From Garcia nutans (taxonomy: Eukaryota; Streptophyta; Magnoliopsida; Malpighiales; Euphorbiaceae): 64,000 nucleotides of DNA. The DNA lies in NCBI GenBank assembly GCA_947685225.1, contig CANTUV010000039.1, positions 39,176,001-39,240,000 of the forward strand. The letters are read 5' to 3'. Shown here in pieces: positions 12,985 to 26,474 of the stretch. Numbering within the stretch: the stretch's first letter is position 1; each line of letters begins with the position of its first letter. The notes under the pieces were generated by a model, which saw nothing but the letters and a program-made list of their open reading frames with translations, was not told the DNA's origin and did not search any database. The position numbers and the translations under genes were made by a program.

Positions 12985-13068
12985 TCAAGAAAAGGCCCTG
13001 AGGCTAATAGTGCTGAAATCGCAGGAACCATTCTATATGAGAATGAGGGTAAAAATTTCCTCTCACAA
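12985..13068 (+). mobile_element. 3' terminal scrap of a Tat-like LTR
   Basis: The segment GGCCCTGAGGCTAATAGTGC, AAATCGCAGGAACCATTC, GAGGGTAAAAATTTCCTCTC and ACA matches the last 80 bp of the LTRs at 41214-43458 and 49149-51388, including the terminal CTCACA. It therefore ends at an LTR border. Confidence 0.6.
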
Positions 13069-14108
13069 GTAGAGTAAAAAGAAATTGAGAAGAATAAACA
13101 CAAAAAATTTATAGTGGTTCAGATTCCTCAATCCTACATCCACTTCCTTAGAAACTTGTTGAGTTTCTACTATCAATGAGTTTTTACAAGCTCAACTCTA
13201 ACTTTGATGATTTTACAAGCTCAAATCAAACTTTCACAACGTTTGAGTAATTTTCTCACAATCTAACAAGAGTTTTTCCAGGCTCACTCTAAACCTAAGT
13301 GTTTCAAAGCTCACACTCAAACTTATACAATGGTGTTTAATGCTCACATCCAACACTCAAAGAATACAAATAGAAATTTGATGCAAAGTAAATTAAGTTG
13401 TTAAACTTGGCTATATGATGTTCTCCTCTACTTGAAACTGATGTTTCTTATCTTATTTATAGCCATCTTAAGTCCAACTAGCCGTTACATTAAAGTCCTA
13501 GTGGAATTTAACATACTTTAAGTGGAAAATTTTTTTATTTCTCAATAAAAAGATGTCTGGCAATCGCCATATTCCTTGTGCGGTCGCACATTTTAAATTT
13601 TGTTCAATGGATCTTTTCAATGATTGCTCTACAGGACTGTTGTGTCCAATACTTTGCTAGCTTATCATGTCTCATAGTCTTATAATGTATTCGTGCGGTT
13701 GCTCAACATTCAAATGATCGTTTAAACAACAATACTTCTTCCACATGTCTACATATTATTCATCCATGATGTTGGCGCTAAATTTTAAATTTTCTTGGTT
13801 TTGTGCGATCACACAAATCAGATTTCTCACTGCACAGCATCAACACATGGAGCGGTCGTGCAAAATCCTGGGTGGTCAATGTTCCACCACACACTTTGAC
13901 GTCTATCTCTCCTGTGAAATTTGTATTTTTCTCCTTCAATTGTATGGTCGCTTCAATTGTGTGGTTGCACTAACTTCTTGAGTGGTCACACAATGTATGG
14001 CGATCGATTTTCACCGTGCCAATGACTGTGATCTCTTATGCATTTCGAGTAGTTTTTTTCTCCTGCTATTGTACGGTTGCACGAGTATATTGTGTGTTCG
14101 CACGAGTT
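13069..14108 (-). mobile_element. LTR-like fragment, minus orientation, with a GTGCGACCGCAC motif array
   Basis: On the minus strand it has the order expected of an LTR. A U3-like part (14108-13560) carries about eight variants of the near-palindrome GTGCGACCGCAC. A TATA box (TATAAATA, 13461-13454) follows, then a leader with AAGGAAGTGGATGTAGGATT and GAATCTGAACCACTATAAA, a block seen near the transcript start or U5 of many plant retrotransposon LTRs. Neither outer end was defined and no internal coding region is attached. It butts against an LTR scrap in the other orientation at 13068. Confidence 0.45.
13454..13461 (-). promoter_or_regulatory. TATA box of the LTR-like fragment
   Basis: TATAAATA on the minus strand, about 110 bp downstream of the nearest GTGCGACCGCAC copy. 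Confidence 0.45.
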
Positions 14109-14756
14109 TTTAAATAGAAACCTACAAAGTAACACTTGTTTAACTCATTAGTATTTATTAATTTGATTATCAATGATAAAAATAAAGTTTATTATCCAAT
14201 GTATTTGGCCAACAAAAAAAATCAAATCAACCTTTAGTTTTGATTGTTGATACAGTCATATTTTTATTCCCATATTAATCTACAATTGTTCATTTTTGAT
14301 AAATGAAAGTTTATAGTATTTTAAAAAAAAATCACAAATGAAAATACTGAAAGTTTGAAGCCAACTCATTTGACCATGATATTTAATCACTATTTCTTTT
14401 ATAATGTAAAAAAAAAATTATAGCACAAATTTGGCACTAATTATTCATAAGGTGTGTAGTGTGCACCGAATCGAAGAGATAAGATAATGTCAAATATTAA
14501 GTCTTGAAAAAACTTAATTATCTATAATAGCCCTATACGATGTTGTTTACATTATGAGCTCAGGAAAAACAAAAACCTATATCAGTAATTTTAAATCCAT
14601 CCACTAGGCTCCACTCAACATTCCGAAAGGCCAAAAAAACCTTTAATAATCCTTTTGCCTTTTTAAAAAAGCGGGGGTATTATCGATGGTTTGAAAAAAG
14701 TCAAATTAATCTACTGCCAGTAGGTCCCATTCAGCAATCATAAGGCCAAAAAACCA

Positions 14757-15103
14757 GTGATATTAAAATTGGATCGGACCGGCCGGCCGGACCAGTTAAA
14801 CCGGAAATCGGTTTTCAGTCCGGTTCGGTTTTCATATTTTTTCAAAATAGATTAAAAACCGGGTTTTTAAATTGAACCAGTCAAAATCGGCCGGTTTTGA
14901 CCAAAAACCGGTTAAAAAATTGTTTTTTTAAAAATAAATTAATTTTTTAAATAAAATTTTATTTTTTTTCACTTAAAAAATATATTTTTCTAATAAAATA
15001 TTAAAATAAAAAAAATTAAAAATTCGGTTCAACCGTTTTAATCCGGTCGGACTGTGAACCAGTAGGAAAATCGATTCAATGACCGGTCCGATTCTAAAAA
15101 CAC
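14757..15103. mobile_element. GGACCGG-type MITE
   Basis: The ends are imperfect inverted repeats: GTGATATTAAAATTGGATCG at the left, and at the right the reverse complement GTGTTTTTAGAATCGGACCG. The interior has repeated CCGGTT and GACCGG words around an AT-rich core. It interrupts repeat copy 1, whose sequence continues on each side. No clear target duplication was found. Confidence 0.65.
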
Positions 15104-16989
15104 TCCAAAAACACATTTTACATTTTCAAAATGTAAGGGTAAGGCTGAAATTTGGAAAGAGTCAAAATCAATTTTAAAGTTACTATTCCTAAACCTCTTA
15201 ATATTTATAAGTATGCGTTTTTAAAAGAAATAAGAAGATTGAAATTACAATAAAGATAATAAAATTTTAGAAAATTTCTCTATATTAATATTTTTAATTT
15301 CACATTTTTTTCGAATTATCAATTTTATTATTTTAATAACATAATTGTTAAAAAAAATTCAAATCATTCTTTAGTTTTGATTACTGACATAGTTATATTT
15401 TTATTGCCATGTCAATCTACAATTGTCCGTTTCTGACAAGTGAAAGTTTATAGTATTTTAAAGAATCATAAATGAAAATACTAAAGTTTGAAGCCAACTC
15501 ATTTGACCGTGATATTTAATCATTATTTCCTTTATAATATCTAAAAACAAATAAAAATTTACAATTCTATTTTATATCAAAGATAAAAAAAAAAAAAGTA
15601 TAGCTCAAATTTGACACCAATTATTCATAAGATGTGTGGTGTGTACTAAATCCAAGATATAAGATAGTATCATATATTAAGCCATGGAAAAAATTTATTT
15701 ATCTATAATAGCCCTATACGATGTTGTTTTCATTATCGGTCAGGAAAAACAAAGACCTATCAGTAATTTTGAATCCGTCCATTAGGCTCCACTCAGCAAG
15801 CCAAAAGACAAAAAAAAAAACTATTAATAATGCTTTTGCATTTTTAAAAAAGCAGGGGTATTCTCGATATTTTGAAAAAGGTCAAATTCATCTACTGCCA
15901 GTGGATCCTATTAAGCAATCCGAAGGCAAAAGCCCCCTTAGATAATCTTTTTACGTTTTCAAAAAGTAGGGGAAAGACCGAAATTTGAAAAAAAGAGTCA
16001 AAATCAATTTTAAAGTTACTATTCTTAACATATAAGGCCTATATTTTTGCGTTAATGATTTAAAGTTTTTGTTCCTAACATATAAGGCCTATATTGTTGC
16101 CTTTTTTTTTTTTATTAAATATGCATTTTTTAAGAAATAAAAAGATTTAAATTACAATATAGATAATAAAAATTTTAGAAAATTTCCCTTATCAATATTT
16201 TAAATTTGACATTTTTTATCGAATAATCAATTTTATTATATTAATAACATGATTGTTAAAAAAATTCAAATTATCCTTTAGTTTTGATTGTTGATATAGT
16301 TATATTTTTATTCCCATATCAATCTACAGTTGTTATTTGTGATAAATGGAAGTTTATTGTATTTTAAAGAATCATAAATGAAAATACTAAAAGTTTGAAG
16401 CCAAGTCATTTGACCATGATATTTAATCATTATTTCCTTTATGATGCCAAAAAATAATAAAAATTTACAATTATATTTTACATCAAAGATAAAAAAAATT
16501 ATAGCTCAAATTGACATCAATTATTCATTATTTCCTTTATGATGCCAAAAAATAATAAAAATTTTACACCAATTATAATTAAATATTATTTGACCATGAT
16601 ATTTAATCATTATTTCCTTTATGATGCCTATAAATAATAAAAATTTACAATTATATTTGACATCAAAGATTAAAAAAAAAAATTATAGCTCAAATTGACG
16701 CCAATTATTCATAATATGTGTGGCGCGTACCGAATCCAAGAGATAAGATAGTATCAGATATTAAGCCTTAAAAAAATTAATTATCTATAATATAACCCTA
16801 TACGATATTGTTTTCATTATGTACTTCAGAAAAACAAAGACCTATATCAGTAATTTTGAAGCCATCCACTGGGCTCCACTTAGCAAGCCAAAAGACAAAA
16901 AAAAAAAAACTGTAATAATCCTTTTGCATTTCTTAAAAAAAGCAAGAGTATTATCGACATTTTGAAAAAAAAGTCAAATTAATCTACTG

Positions 16990-19455
16990 TTTGTGTTCAA
17001 TGCTTGAAATTCTTTAGTAATATTTTCTGAATTAAATAAATATTACACTGTATATAATATTAAGAGTGATTCAAATATTTAAAATAAATAAAAAAATGAG
17101 GCTGATTAAGTCTTAAAAAATTGAAAATTAAATCTAAATATAAATTTAATAAATATTTTTTAAAAAAAATCTTTAAATAATAAAATTTAATAAAAGTACC
17201 CTTTTGGACCTTGGAATTAATTTTTATTAAAATTGAGATGAAAGATATGGGTAATAGAGTTTCACATTGATTAAAGTAATTATTTTTATAGTTTTACAAA
17301 TGTAAAAGTTAGATTTATAAAAAATTTAAGAAAATAGATATACCGAAGCTTTAATATGAGTACCACGCCTTATAAAACCTTAAATAATATATATATATAT
17401 ATATAAGTATGTAGAATTTTCTTTTTTCTTCCTCCATCAAACTGGAATTCATCCTCTTCACCATCACCAAATTTCTTTTCTTTTTCTTTCTTCCATCACC
17501 ATACGTAGAAATCAAAGAAACTTTGCATACAGCCCAAAATTTTTAAAATAATTTATTAGATTAAGTGAGAAAAACTAAAACAATCACCAAATAATCAAAG
17601 AAAAATTAAGAGAGAGAAAGAGCTACTTTATAAAAAGATTTGTGCTTGTGTATTGGTAATTTATTATTCTTTTATTTTCTTTTGATTTTCATAGATTATG
17701 TAAGTTATTTGAACTACTTTAATTAAATTTTTTGTGATGGAAATTAATTAATTGAATTTATTAAAAATAAAATTTGAATATGAAACTAAGTGAAGAAAAA
17801 ATTGATTAAAGTTCATTTTTGAATGATTAAGTGTGTCCGTATAGTTTTTAGCTTAAAACTATATTTTAAACAACTTTTAATTGATAAAAGAATCAATTTA
17901 GGGTTATGACAAGTTTAGGGTTTATAATTATATATGGAACTAATTAGTGGAGAAATTGATTAGAAATTCATAAATGAGTGGAATTAAGTGTATTTATGTA
18001 GTTGTTAACCTAAAATTATGTTTAAAATAATTTTTGATCCCTAAAAGAGTTAATTTATGGTTTGGCCATATTTAGGGTTTAGGGTTAGTTATAAAAACTA
18101 ATTTTTAAATAAAGTGATTTTGAATTCATAATTGATTTGGTAAATATGTTCTAAATGAAATATGTTTGAATTTAATTTAAGAAGTATTTCTTTACATATA
18201 TGGTTAAAGTGAAGACATTCGAATGATAAAGAAAAAAAGTGTAGAAAAGAGTATTCTTTTTAATGAATTGTCATTAATTTTAACTAATACTATAAAGGTA
18301 ACTTTGATTGGAAATGAGGAAGAATTAAATTACCCGAACTATATTTATATTAAACCTAACTTCTAGATTGAATAGCTAGCTAAACAGTGGACTGTTACTG
18401 GACATTTTGTGTCATTATTGCTACTGCACACTCTTTGTCACTATTGTTAATGAAAACTTCGTGTCACTACTGTTACTAGGTATTTTGTCATTACTGGGTC
18501 ATTGCCCATATTGATTTGATATGTTACTGGGTATTTACTTGTCACTATTGACCCGCTATTCAAATCTAGAATTTAAGATTCAGTATGTGAGGGCAAAGCA
18601 AATGAAATCTACCAAGATAAGAAATTTGTTCAAAGTGATTAATCATTATTAATTATATTGAACATTAAATTTATTAATGCTATAATGAGTTAATTTGTAT
18701 TTTAAAATTTATTTACATGTCTTATTAGTATTTTCAAGTGGCAATTATTAATTGATATTTTAAAGTGACAATACTTAATTAATATTTTAAAGTGATGATT
18801 CTTTTTTTTTGTATAGTACTTCAATATTTGTTTTTTTATGTTAACATTGTTAGCAAATTGTGAATATATAAGCACTACTATATAATAGCTTGGCATATTA
18901 AATTTATTTCTGACGTGTAGATTAGGCAAGCAGAATAGATCCAACAGAATGAGATTTTAAAGCTTCAAGATTAACTGCATCACAAAAGATGTTGAATAAA
19001 GGATTTTGTACTATATATTTTATTTTGTTCATATAGTAATACTTTAAATTTTAAATAACAATTATACAGTTAAGGATAATATAGAGATTTTGTATACTTT
19101 GTAGTTGTGAGTTCTATTTTGTAAATTTAGCTTGAGTTATAATTTTATAATAAATTATGATAATTATGGAAAATATTAAATATGCAAAAATATTGATAAA
19201 AGTAAAGGTAATTGAACTAAATTATGGGTGATAGATAGTGAGTTTTTGAGATTGGATTTGAGTTTGAGTGTAAGAAATATTAAAAGTATTTTTTTTATAT
19301 AGATTGTGCTTTGATTAGAAAAGATACTGACATTGTCAAATTTTAGGAGAAATTTCGTAGAAATTTTTTTTGATTTTAATTTTAGTGTTTATTAAAAATA
19401 GATGACAAAAGGTATATTGGCATTATGTAAATAGGATTGTCAATGATTGTTATAG
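16990..19455 (+). mobile_element. LTR-derived insertion in repeat copy 3
   Basis: Repeat copy 3 breaks after ATCTACTG (about 16990) and resumes at GGGTTCCATTAAGCAATC (about 19458). The inserted block shares landmarks with the Gypsy-type LTRs at 9946-12975 and 37310-39988: a TATA-like run at 17385-17405 followed by a pyrimidine-rich CTTCCTCCATCA...TCTTCACCATCACCAAATTTC leader, a short array built on GTGTCACTACTGTTAC at 18390-18560, and TGTGAGGGCAAAGCAAATGA at 18588. The ends do not show TG...CA or a clean duplication, so it is probably rearranged. No coding potential. Confidence 0.45.
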
Positions 19456-20075
19456 TGTGGGTTCCATTAAGCAATCAAAAGGCCAAAAACCCCTTAGACA
19501 ATCATTTTACATTTTCAAGAAGTAGGGATAAGATCGAAATTTGGAAAAAGTCAAAATCAAATTTAAAGTTACTGTTCCTAACATATAATCCCTATATTAT
19601 TGCGTAAATGATATGCATTTTTAAAGAAATAAGAAGATTGAAATTAAAAAATAGGTAATAAAAATTTTAGAAAATTTCTCTATATTAATATTTTTAATTT
19701 CACATTTTTTGTCGAATTATCAAATTTATTATTTTAATAATATGATTGTTAAAAAAAATCAAATCATCCTTTAGTTTTGATTATTGATATAGTTATATTT
19801 TTATTCTCATGTCAATCAACAATTATTCATTTATGATAAATGATAGTTTATAGTATTTTAAAAAATCATAATTGAAAATGCTCAAAGTTTGAAGCCAACT
19901 CCTTTGACCATGATATTTAATCATTATTTCCTTCGTAATGTAAAAAAAAAAACAATAAAAATTTGCAATTATATTTTACATCAAAGATTAAAAAAAATTA
20001 TAGCTCAAATTTGACACTAATTATTCATAAAGTGTGTAGTGTGCACCGAATCCAAGAGATAAGATAGTATTATAT

Positions 20076-20726
20076 TAGGGCTGTAATCGAGCCGAGATAG
20101 TCGAGTTTGAACTCGAACTCGAATCGAGCTAGAGCCGAGTCCGAACTTATATCGAGCCAACTCATATATCATGTATCTCGAGCTTGAACTCGAGCTTGAT
20201 TTAAATAAATTTAATAAGCTCAATAAACTTATTTTAATTTTAATTTTTCATTCATATTTTTTAAATTTTCATAAAAGATATACTAAAATTTATATTTTTA
20301 TGAAAGATGAATAATATAATTATATATTAACAAAAATAAAATATTATATTATTATAATTTTATATTTTACTATAAATTACTAAGTTATTTTATATTATCT
20401 ATTATTTAATTTATTTATCACATATACCATATATTAATAAATTATATAAATTAAGTTAGTCAAAAAATTAATATATTCACATATATAGTTTAATATATAT
20501 AAATTAAATTATATATATTTTTAATCCAATACACTAAATGAGCTAACTTACGAACTTAACTCATGAGCTTTTTAAATGAGCTAGCTCGCGAGCTAACGAG
20601 CCGAGTATTTCATAACTTGAGCTTGGCTCATTTAGTAAATGAGCAGTTCGAGCTCGAGCCTGAATGAGCTTTTACCGAGCTGAGACCCTAGCCGAACTCA
20701 AGTAACTTAACTCATTTATAGCCCTA
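20076..20726. mobile_element. hAT-type MITE with GAGC-rich ends, 651 bp
   Basis: It starts TAGGGCTGTAATCGAGCCGA and ends ATTTATAGCCCTA. Long GAGCTCGA/CTCGAGCT-rich arms flank an AT-rich core. The flanking 8-mers TATTATAT (20068-20075) and TATCTGAT (20727-20734) agree at 5 of 8 positions and may be a decayed 8 bp target duplication. It interrupts repeat copy 4 inside a block that is intact in the sister copies. Confidence 0.75.
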
Positions 20727-22399
20727 TATCTGATATAAAGTCCTGAAAAAAACTTAATTATTTATAATAGTCCCATACGATGTTGTTTTCATTATGGGCA
20801 CCGGAAAAACAAAGACCTATATTAATAATTTTGAGTCCATCCACTAGGCTCCACTCAACAATCCAAAGGATTAAAAAAACTTTAATAATCCTTTTGCATT
20901 TTAAAAAAAGCAGGTGTATTATCGATATTTTGAAAAAGTCAAATTCATCTACTATTGTTGGGCCCCATTAAGCAATCAAAAGGCAAAAAACCCCTTAGAT
21001 AATCATTTTATATTTTCAAAAAGTAAGGGTAAGACCGAAATTTAGAAAAAGTCAAAATCAATTTTAAAGTTATTGTTCCTAACATATAAGGTCTACATTG
21101 TTGCGTTAATGTTATTCATAAACCTCGTAATATTTATTAAATATGCATTTTTAAAGAAATAAGAAGATTGAAATTACAATATAGATAATAAAAATTTTAG
21201 AAACTTTCTCTGCATTATTATTTTTAATTTTACTTTTTTTTTTATCAAATTATCGAATTTATTATTTTAATAAGATGATTGTTAAAAAAAAATCAAATCA
21301 TCCTTTTGTTTTGATTGTTGATATAGTTATATTTTTATTCCCATGTCAATCTACAATTGTTCATTTGTGATAAATGAAAGTTTATAGTATTTTAAAAAAT
21401 CATAAATGAAAATCTAGAAAGTTTGAAGCCAACTCATTTGAACATGATATTTAATCATTATTTTCTTCATAATATAAAAAAATAATAAAAATTTACAATT
21501 ATATTTTACATCAAAGATAAAAAAAAAACAAAATTATAGCTCAAATTTGATACTAATTATTCATAAGTGTATAGTGTGTACCGAATCCAAGAGATAAGAT
21601 AGTATCGACATTGAGTTTTGAAGAAAACTTAATTTTTTATAATTGCCCTATACGACGTTGTCATTATGGGCTTAGGAAAAACAAATATCTCTATCAGTAA
21701 TTTTGAAGGGACATCTACAAAACTATCCTAAAAAAGATTTGTTTTTAAAAATACTACCATTTCTTTTAAGTTTCAAAAATACTACATTTGTAATTTTTTT
21801 ACAAAAATACGTTAAAAGAACTGCGGCCTGCTTATAAATACGTTGGGCCACTGTTTGATTCTTATAAAACGTACTAGTAGCCTAACTCTCCATATAACAT
21901 GTAGCAGTGGCCATTTTTTTTTATGGTTTTTTCATTTTTTTTGTTTCAAAATAAAATTTTACAATATTAAATTAAAATATTTATATTAAATTTTACTTAT
22001 ATATAATAAATACTCATATATATTCCCATATATTCTTTTTTTAAAAAATAAAATTTTAAATTTTTATTTACATTAATATATTTTATTTAAGTTATATTTT
22101 TTAAAATAATTTTAACATATACTATATAAATTATTTAAAAATATTTTTTTAATATATAAAAAATTAATATTAATTATGTTTTAGTATTTTAAATATTTTA
22201 TTATGTAATATTTTTGTTAATTAATTTATGTTATATTTATATTAATTGATGTTAAATTATATTTTATACACACTTTTATATATACCTACATATATCAACG
22301 TATACCATAAATACACGGAGCCTATATTTACAAAAATATTTTTTAGTTAAAATATATGTAACATACACCCACATATATTTATTGTTTATAAAGATATAT

Positions 22400-22920
22400 G
22401 CAGAATATACCTACGTATACCTATTGTCTTCAAGAAAGAATATCAATGTGTAACTCTTATATTTTAGTATTTGTAGGTATATGATAACTATAACTACATA
22501 TATCTATTATTTTTCAAAAAGAATGTCAGAATGAATACAATTGTAATAGTTTAATATACGAAGATATATATAGTATATACCTATAAATATTTATTATCTT
22601 GGAAAAAGAATATTAATATACAATTGTTATATCTTATTATATTTATGTATATACTAACTATAACTACATATATTTATTATTTTTTAAAAAATATCAATAT
22701 ACAACTACAATATCTTAGTATATGAATATATATGTAACATATACCTATATGTACCTATTATTTTAGAGAAAAAATATTACTATGTTGTTATTATATTATA
22801 ATATATATAGGTATATACTAACTATAACTATATATATCTATTTTCCTTTAAAAAATAATCTCAATATATAATTATAATATCTCAGTATATGAAGGTATAT
22901 GGAGTATAAATCTACATATA
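22400..22920. repeat. Tandem repeat, unit about 155-180 bp
   Basis: Three diverged units share AACTATAACTACATATATCT-like blocks near 22486, 22662 and 22818, each followed by an A-rich stretch and ATATCTTAGTATAT-like sequence. Confidence 0.65.
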
Positions 22921-23233
22921 TTGTTATTCTTTTAAAATATTCATTTTAGATTGTATATATACATATAAAATATTTTGTTAAATTAATTTAGTGTATTCTT
23001 TTACAAATTGTGTATATATATTTATAAATTTAATATTTTGCATAATTTTTTTATTTTGTTTAAAAATATTTTTTATTCATACTAAAATACTTGTGAATTA
23101 ATAATTTATAAAGGTCATTTATTAAAAAAGTAATTATATTGATTTCATTTGATAAAAAAGTATAAAATAAAAAAACACAAACAATATAAAGAGAAGAAAA
23201 ACCAAATAAATTTATTAAATAAAAATTTTAAAA

Positions 23234-23234
<1 letters not shown>

Positions 23235-23266
<32 letters not shown>
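23235..23266. repeat. (AAT)n microsatellite
   Basis: About ten perfect AAT repeats inside the MULE-type element. Confidence 0.9.
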
Positions 23267-23271
<5 letters not shown>

Positions 23272-23638
23272 CAAATAATTCAACTCTTCAATACTAATTT
23301 TAACTTCTTTTTTTTCATAAACTATCTCTGATAGATATTTAAGTCATTAAAATGAGAACTAAGTGAAACTAAAATATTAAATTTAACTACTAGAAGAGAA
23401 TTGTCTCACATTAATAAATGTAAACAATACAAGAAGAACATATATAGTTAGAAGAGAGTAATTTGAAAGGGAGTTAAAATGATAGCAATATAAAATAATA
23501 CCGTATTCTTATAAATATAAAAAAAAATATATAAATGAAAAGATGAAAAGTTGAAAATGATAAAAAAAAAATTAAAACAGTAAAAATAAAAATAGAACTT
23601 GAAAAAATAATATATAGTGTAATTTTCTTAATTTTGAA

Positions 23639-23905
23639 CGCTCAACTTAGCGACCCAAAAGACAAAAAAAAAAAAAAAAAACTTTAATAATCATTTTGCA
23701 TTTTCGAAAAAGCAGGGGTATTATCGATATTTTGAAAAAAGTCAAATTCATCTATCCCATTAAGCAATCAAAATACCAAAAACCCCTTAAATAATCATTT
23801 TACATTTTCAAACATCAGGGGTAAGACCGAAATTTGAAAAAGTTCAAAATCAATTTTAAAAGTTACTGTTCCTAACATGTAGAACTTATATTATTGCGTT
23901 AATGA
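23639..23905. repeat. Last partial unit of the 0.8-0.9 kb tandem array
   Basis: Both halves of the internal 105 bp duplication are present (AAAAAGCAGGGGTATTATCG and AAACATCAGGGGTAAGACCG). It is the right-hand remainder of the copy split by the 21708-23629 element. Confidence 0.7.
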
Positions 23906-24764
23906 TTAACTATTGTTAACTCAATAGTGCACTAATAATCTATTATGGCCAAATTCAATTCACGTATTATTTAACACCAATTCATCATTTTAATTCTATT
24001 ATTGTTAATTAATCACATTTAGGATCATTATACTGATTATTTTATGAATATATAATTATACCGTTGGTGTTTGAATTTTTTAATATTTAATAATTTAATT
24101 ATTCAACCTTTTAAAATAATAATTTAGCATTGTAACTGAAAAATTGTATGCAATTTAGTTATTTTCGTAGGTTATAAATCAGTTTTAGGTAAATATCATA
24201 ATACCTTTTATTGAAACGTGTTATTTAATAAAGTAGCTTTTGATTTGCAACTTTCTAAAACAATTAAATTGTATAAGATTTTTCGATTCTACAACTAAAT
24301 TGATATTTTAAATAGTTAAACAACTCAATTGTTAAATGTTAAAAAGTTTAGATATCAACAGTATAGTTATACCTTCTATGAAAGCCGAACCTAATACAAG
24401 CATTTTTTTTAACACAAGTCTCACTATTTCTAATTTAATATCCACTAATCCAATATATTCATGTATTATTTCACCTATTTTTAACTTAGAATTATATAAT
24501 TCTCACATTAAATCAACTTGAACATTATTAACCGTACTGATTTTGTATTATTTTTTTACTTAATTTCACCATTTAATAGGTAAATCATTCTTAATATTAA
24601 CTATGACAGTCTTAATTGGATAATAACATAATAGGAATTCAGATTGAGCAAGGAATTAGAAATATAAATTCATAAAGTTAGGATTTAAGATTAGAAAATC
24701 TAAGGCTGTTAATTAATTGAAGTTCTATCAAATTCAATTGAGTGATATTATATACCAATAATCA
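23906..24764. other. AT-rich spacer, nothing recognised
   Basis: No gene, element end or repeat that I can name. Confidence 0.5.
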
Positions 24765-24772
24765 ATTGTATA

Positions 24773-25609
24773 TAGGGTCAGAACTAGGAGGGTCCTGGGT
24801 GTTCCATGAACCCCCTTGGTCCACATTTAATTGGTACATATATATGCAAGAACCATGAACTAATCACTGTAGTGTATATACAATATGGATGTGCTACAAC
24901 CATTAAATAAAAAAAATTATTAAAAAATTTGCTTTGATACATGAACAATTTAAAGTTTTTTTATATTTAAACAATTTTAATAACTTCAAACTTATTAATA
25001 AAATTGTTTATATTTTTAAATAAAATTTTTAATCTGATAAAAAATTATATTTAATTATTTAAAATTATAATTAAAAATTTTTTGAAGTTTTAAAATTTTA
25101 TCTCACATGAATTTTAATAAATTGAAAGAGAAAAGGAGAGAGAGTTGAGGTCGATAAAACCATTGCAAATCTTCAAGTTCACACACACTAACAAAAATTA
25201 TATAGAGAGATATTAATTAGAGCAAAGTGTGAAAATGAAGATGAATTAAGGCTTTCGGTGGGGTTAAAGTATTAATATTTACTTTAAAAAAATAAATCCT
25301 GATTGAAACAGATTCTTTCAGCTAGGGATTTAAAAAAAATGTTGAACATGACTGAAATGATATCATTTCAGTAAGGTTAGATTAAAAAAAATATAAACTT
25401 TGGCTAAAGTGATACCATTTCAATTATGATTATATTAAAAAATATATAAATTATGGCAAAAATTAGTTGTTATACTACTATAATGTTAAAAAAATTACTT
25501 TCGTTTAATTTTATCTTGAATTTATTTATAATAAACTTATATGTTGAATGTAATTTTTTTTACTTTAAAATTTTAACTCTCCTTCAGTTAAATTCTGGTT
25601 CCACCACTA
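24773..25609. mobile_element. hAT-type non-autonomous element, 837 bp
   Basis: The left end TAGGGTCAGAACTAGGA pairs imperfectly with the right end TTCTGGTTCCACCACTA. The flanking 8-mers ATTGTATA (24765-24772) and ATTATATA (25610-25617) match at 7 of 8 positions, as expected for an hAT duplication. The interior is AT-rich without a transposase. Confidence 0.6.
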
Positions 25610-25617
25610 ATTATATA

Positions 25618-26474
25618 ATTTTCCTCAAATGAGATTCATAAATTCAAATTCAAGACTCAAAATCCTCAACTTCATACCTAAAGAACTAAATAGCAATACT
25701 TACCCTTTTTTGTCACTGCTTTAAACTTCAATATTTAAATTTCTCCTATGCACCCCTTAACATGATGATAGGCAAGGTTAAGAAAAAGAAATAGTGAAGA
25801 GGATTGCCCCTTAACTTGACAAAACATTTAATACAATAGGCCACTTAATATCTTTAAAACATTGACAGGTTATTATTATTATTAATTCCCAAATAATATT
25901 TTAATTTTTTATTCTTTGATTGTCGACATCCTTGCAATAATCTAATATTTAATTTCATAATCATAATTTTGGAGTGTTATAAGAACCATTTCTAGATTTT
26001 AGAGCAACTATTGGCCTATTATAATGGGGGAGATGTTTGCTTTGTAGATATTTACAAATAGATTACAATAGATATTTCTAATCAGACTAAAAAAAATTAA
26101 TTTCTAAACTCTTAATAATGTACATTGGCTCCAGTGTAACATTAAGCATCACTTATTACAAAAGTGATCATTTATTACACTTCTAATTATTTCAACAAAT
26201 GCAAATGTCACCTAAAAGTATAGGTAAAAAACTAATATACTACCTAAGTGCATGTAATTTGCGAACCCAAAAGGATAGACCTAATTATAAGTTATGCATT
26301 GACCCTTTTATAACAGTACGAAGAAAATTATAGCATGCCCTGAAGTGCTTCTGTAACCTTGCTTTGCTTAGTCTGGTGATCATGGACAAAATGATCCCAA
26401 AGATGGTGAGTTGTCCTAGAAGATTAAAAATTTGAAATTCTAAACATTGGGCCTCTGGACACTATCTCTAATTT
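25618..26474. other. AT-rich spacer, nothing recognised
   Basis: No supported gene or element. Confidence 0.5.

Larger units (their letters stand above)
14205..21707. repeat. Degenerate tandem array, unit about 0.8-0.9 kb
   Basis: Five copies of one unit can be followed by the anchor TTAGTTTTGATT at 14233, 15371, 16278, 19771 and, altered, near 21304. Spacing is about 0.8-1.0 kb once later insertions are taken out (14757-15103, 16990-19455, 20076-20726). Every unit also has CCCTATACGATGTTGTTTTCAT and GGCTCCACTCAGCAA blocks. Within a unit, two neighbouring stretches of about 105 bp are diverged copies of each other: 'CCACT.AGCAA ... AAAAAGCAGGGGTATTATCGA ... AAAAAGTCAAA' and 'CCATTAAGCAATC ... 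AAAAAGTAGGGGTAAGACCGA ... AAAAAGTCAAA'. Copy 3 has an extra local duplication near 16505-16640. No coding potential. The last partial unit resumes at 23639-23905. Confidence 0.75.
21708..23629. mobile_element. Non-autonomous MULE-type element, 1.9 kb, 9 bp target duplication
   Basis: It is flanked by identical AATTTTGAA at 21699-21707 and 23630-23638; a 9 bp duplication is the Mutator hallmark. It starts GGGACATCTACAAAACTATC and ends TATATAGTGTAATTTTCTT. The right end resembles those at 30257 and 63103. Sister repeat copies show the uninterrupted target. The interior is AT-rich, includes a tandem repeat at about 22400-22920, and has no transposase. It splits repeat copy 5. Confidence 0.75.
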
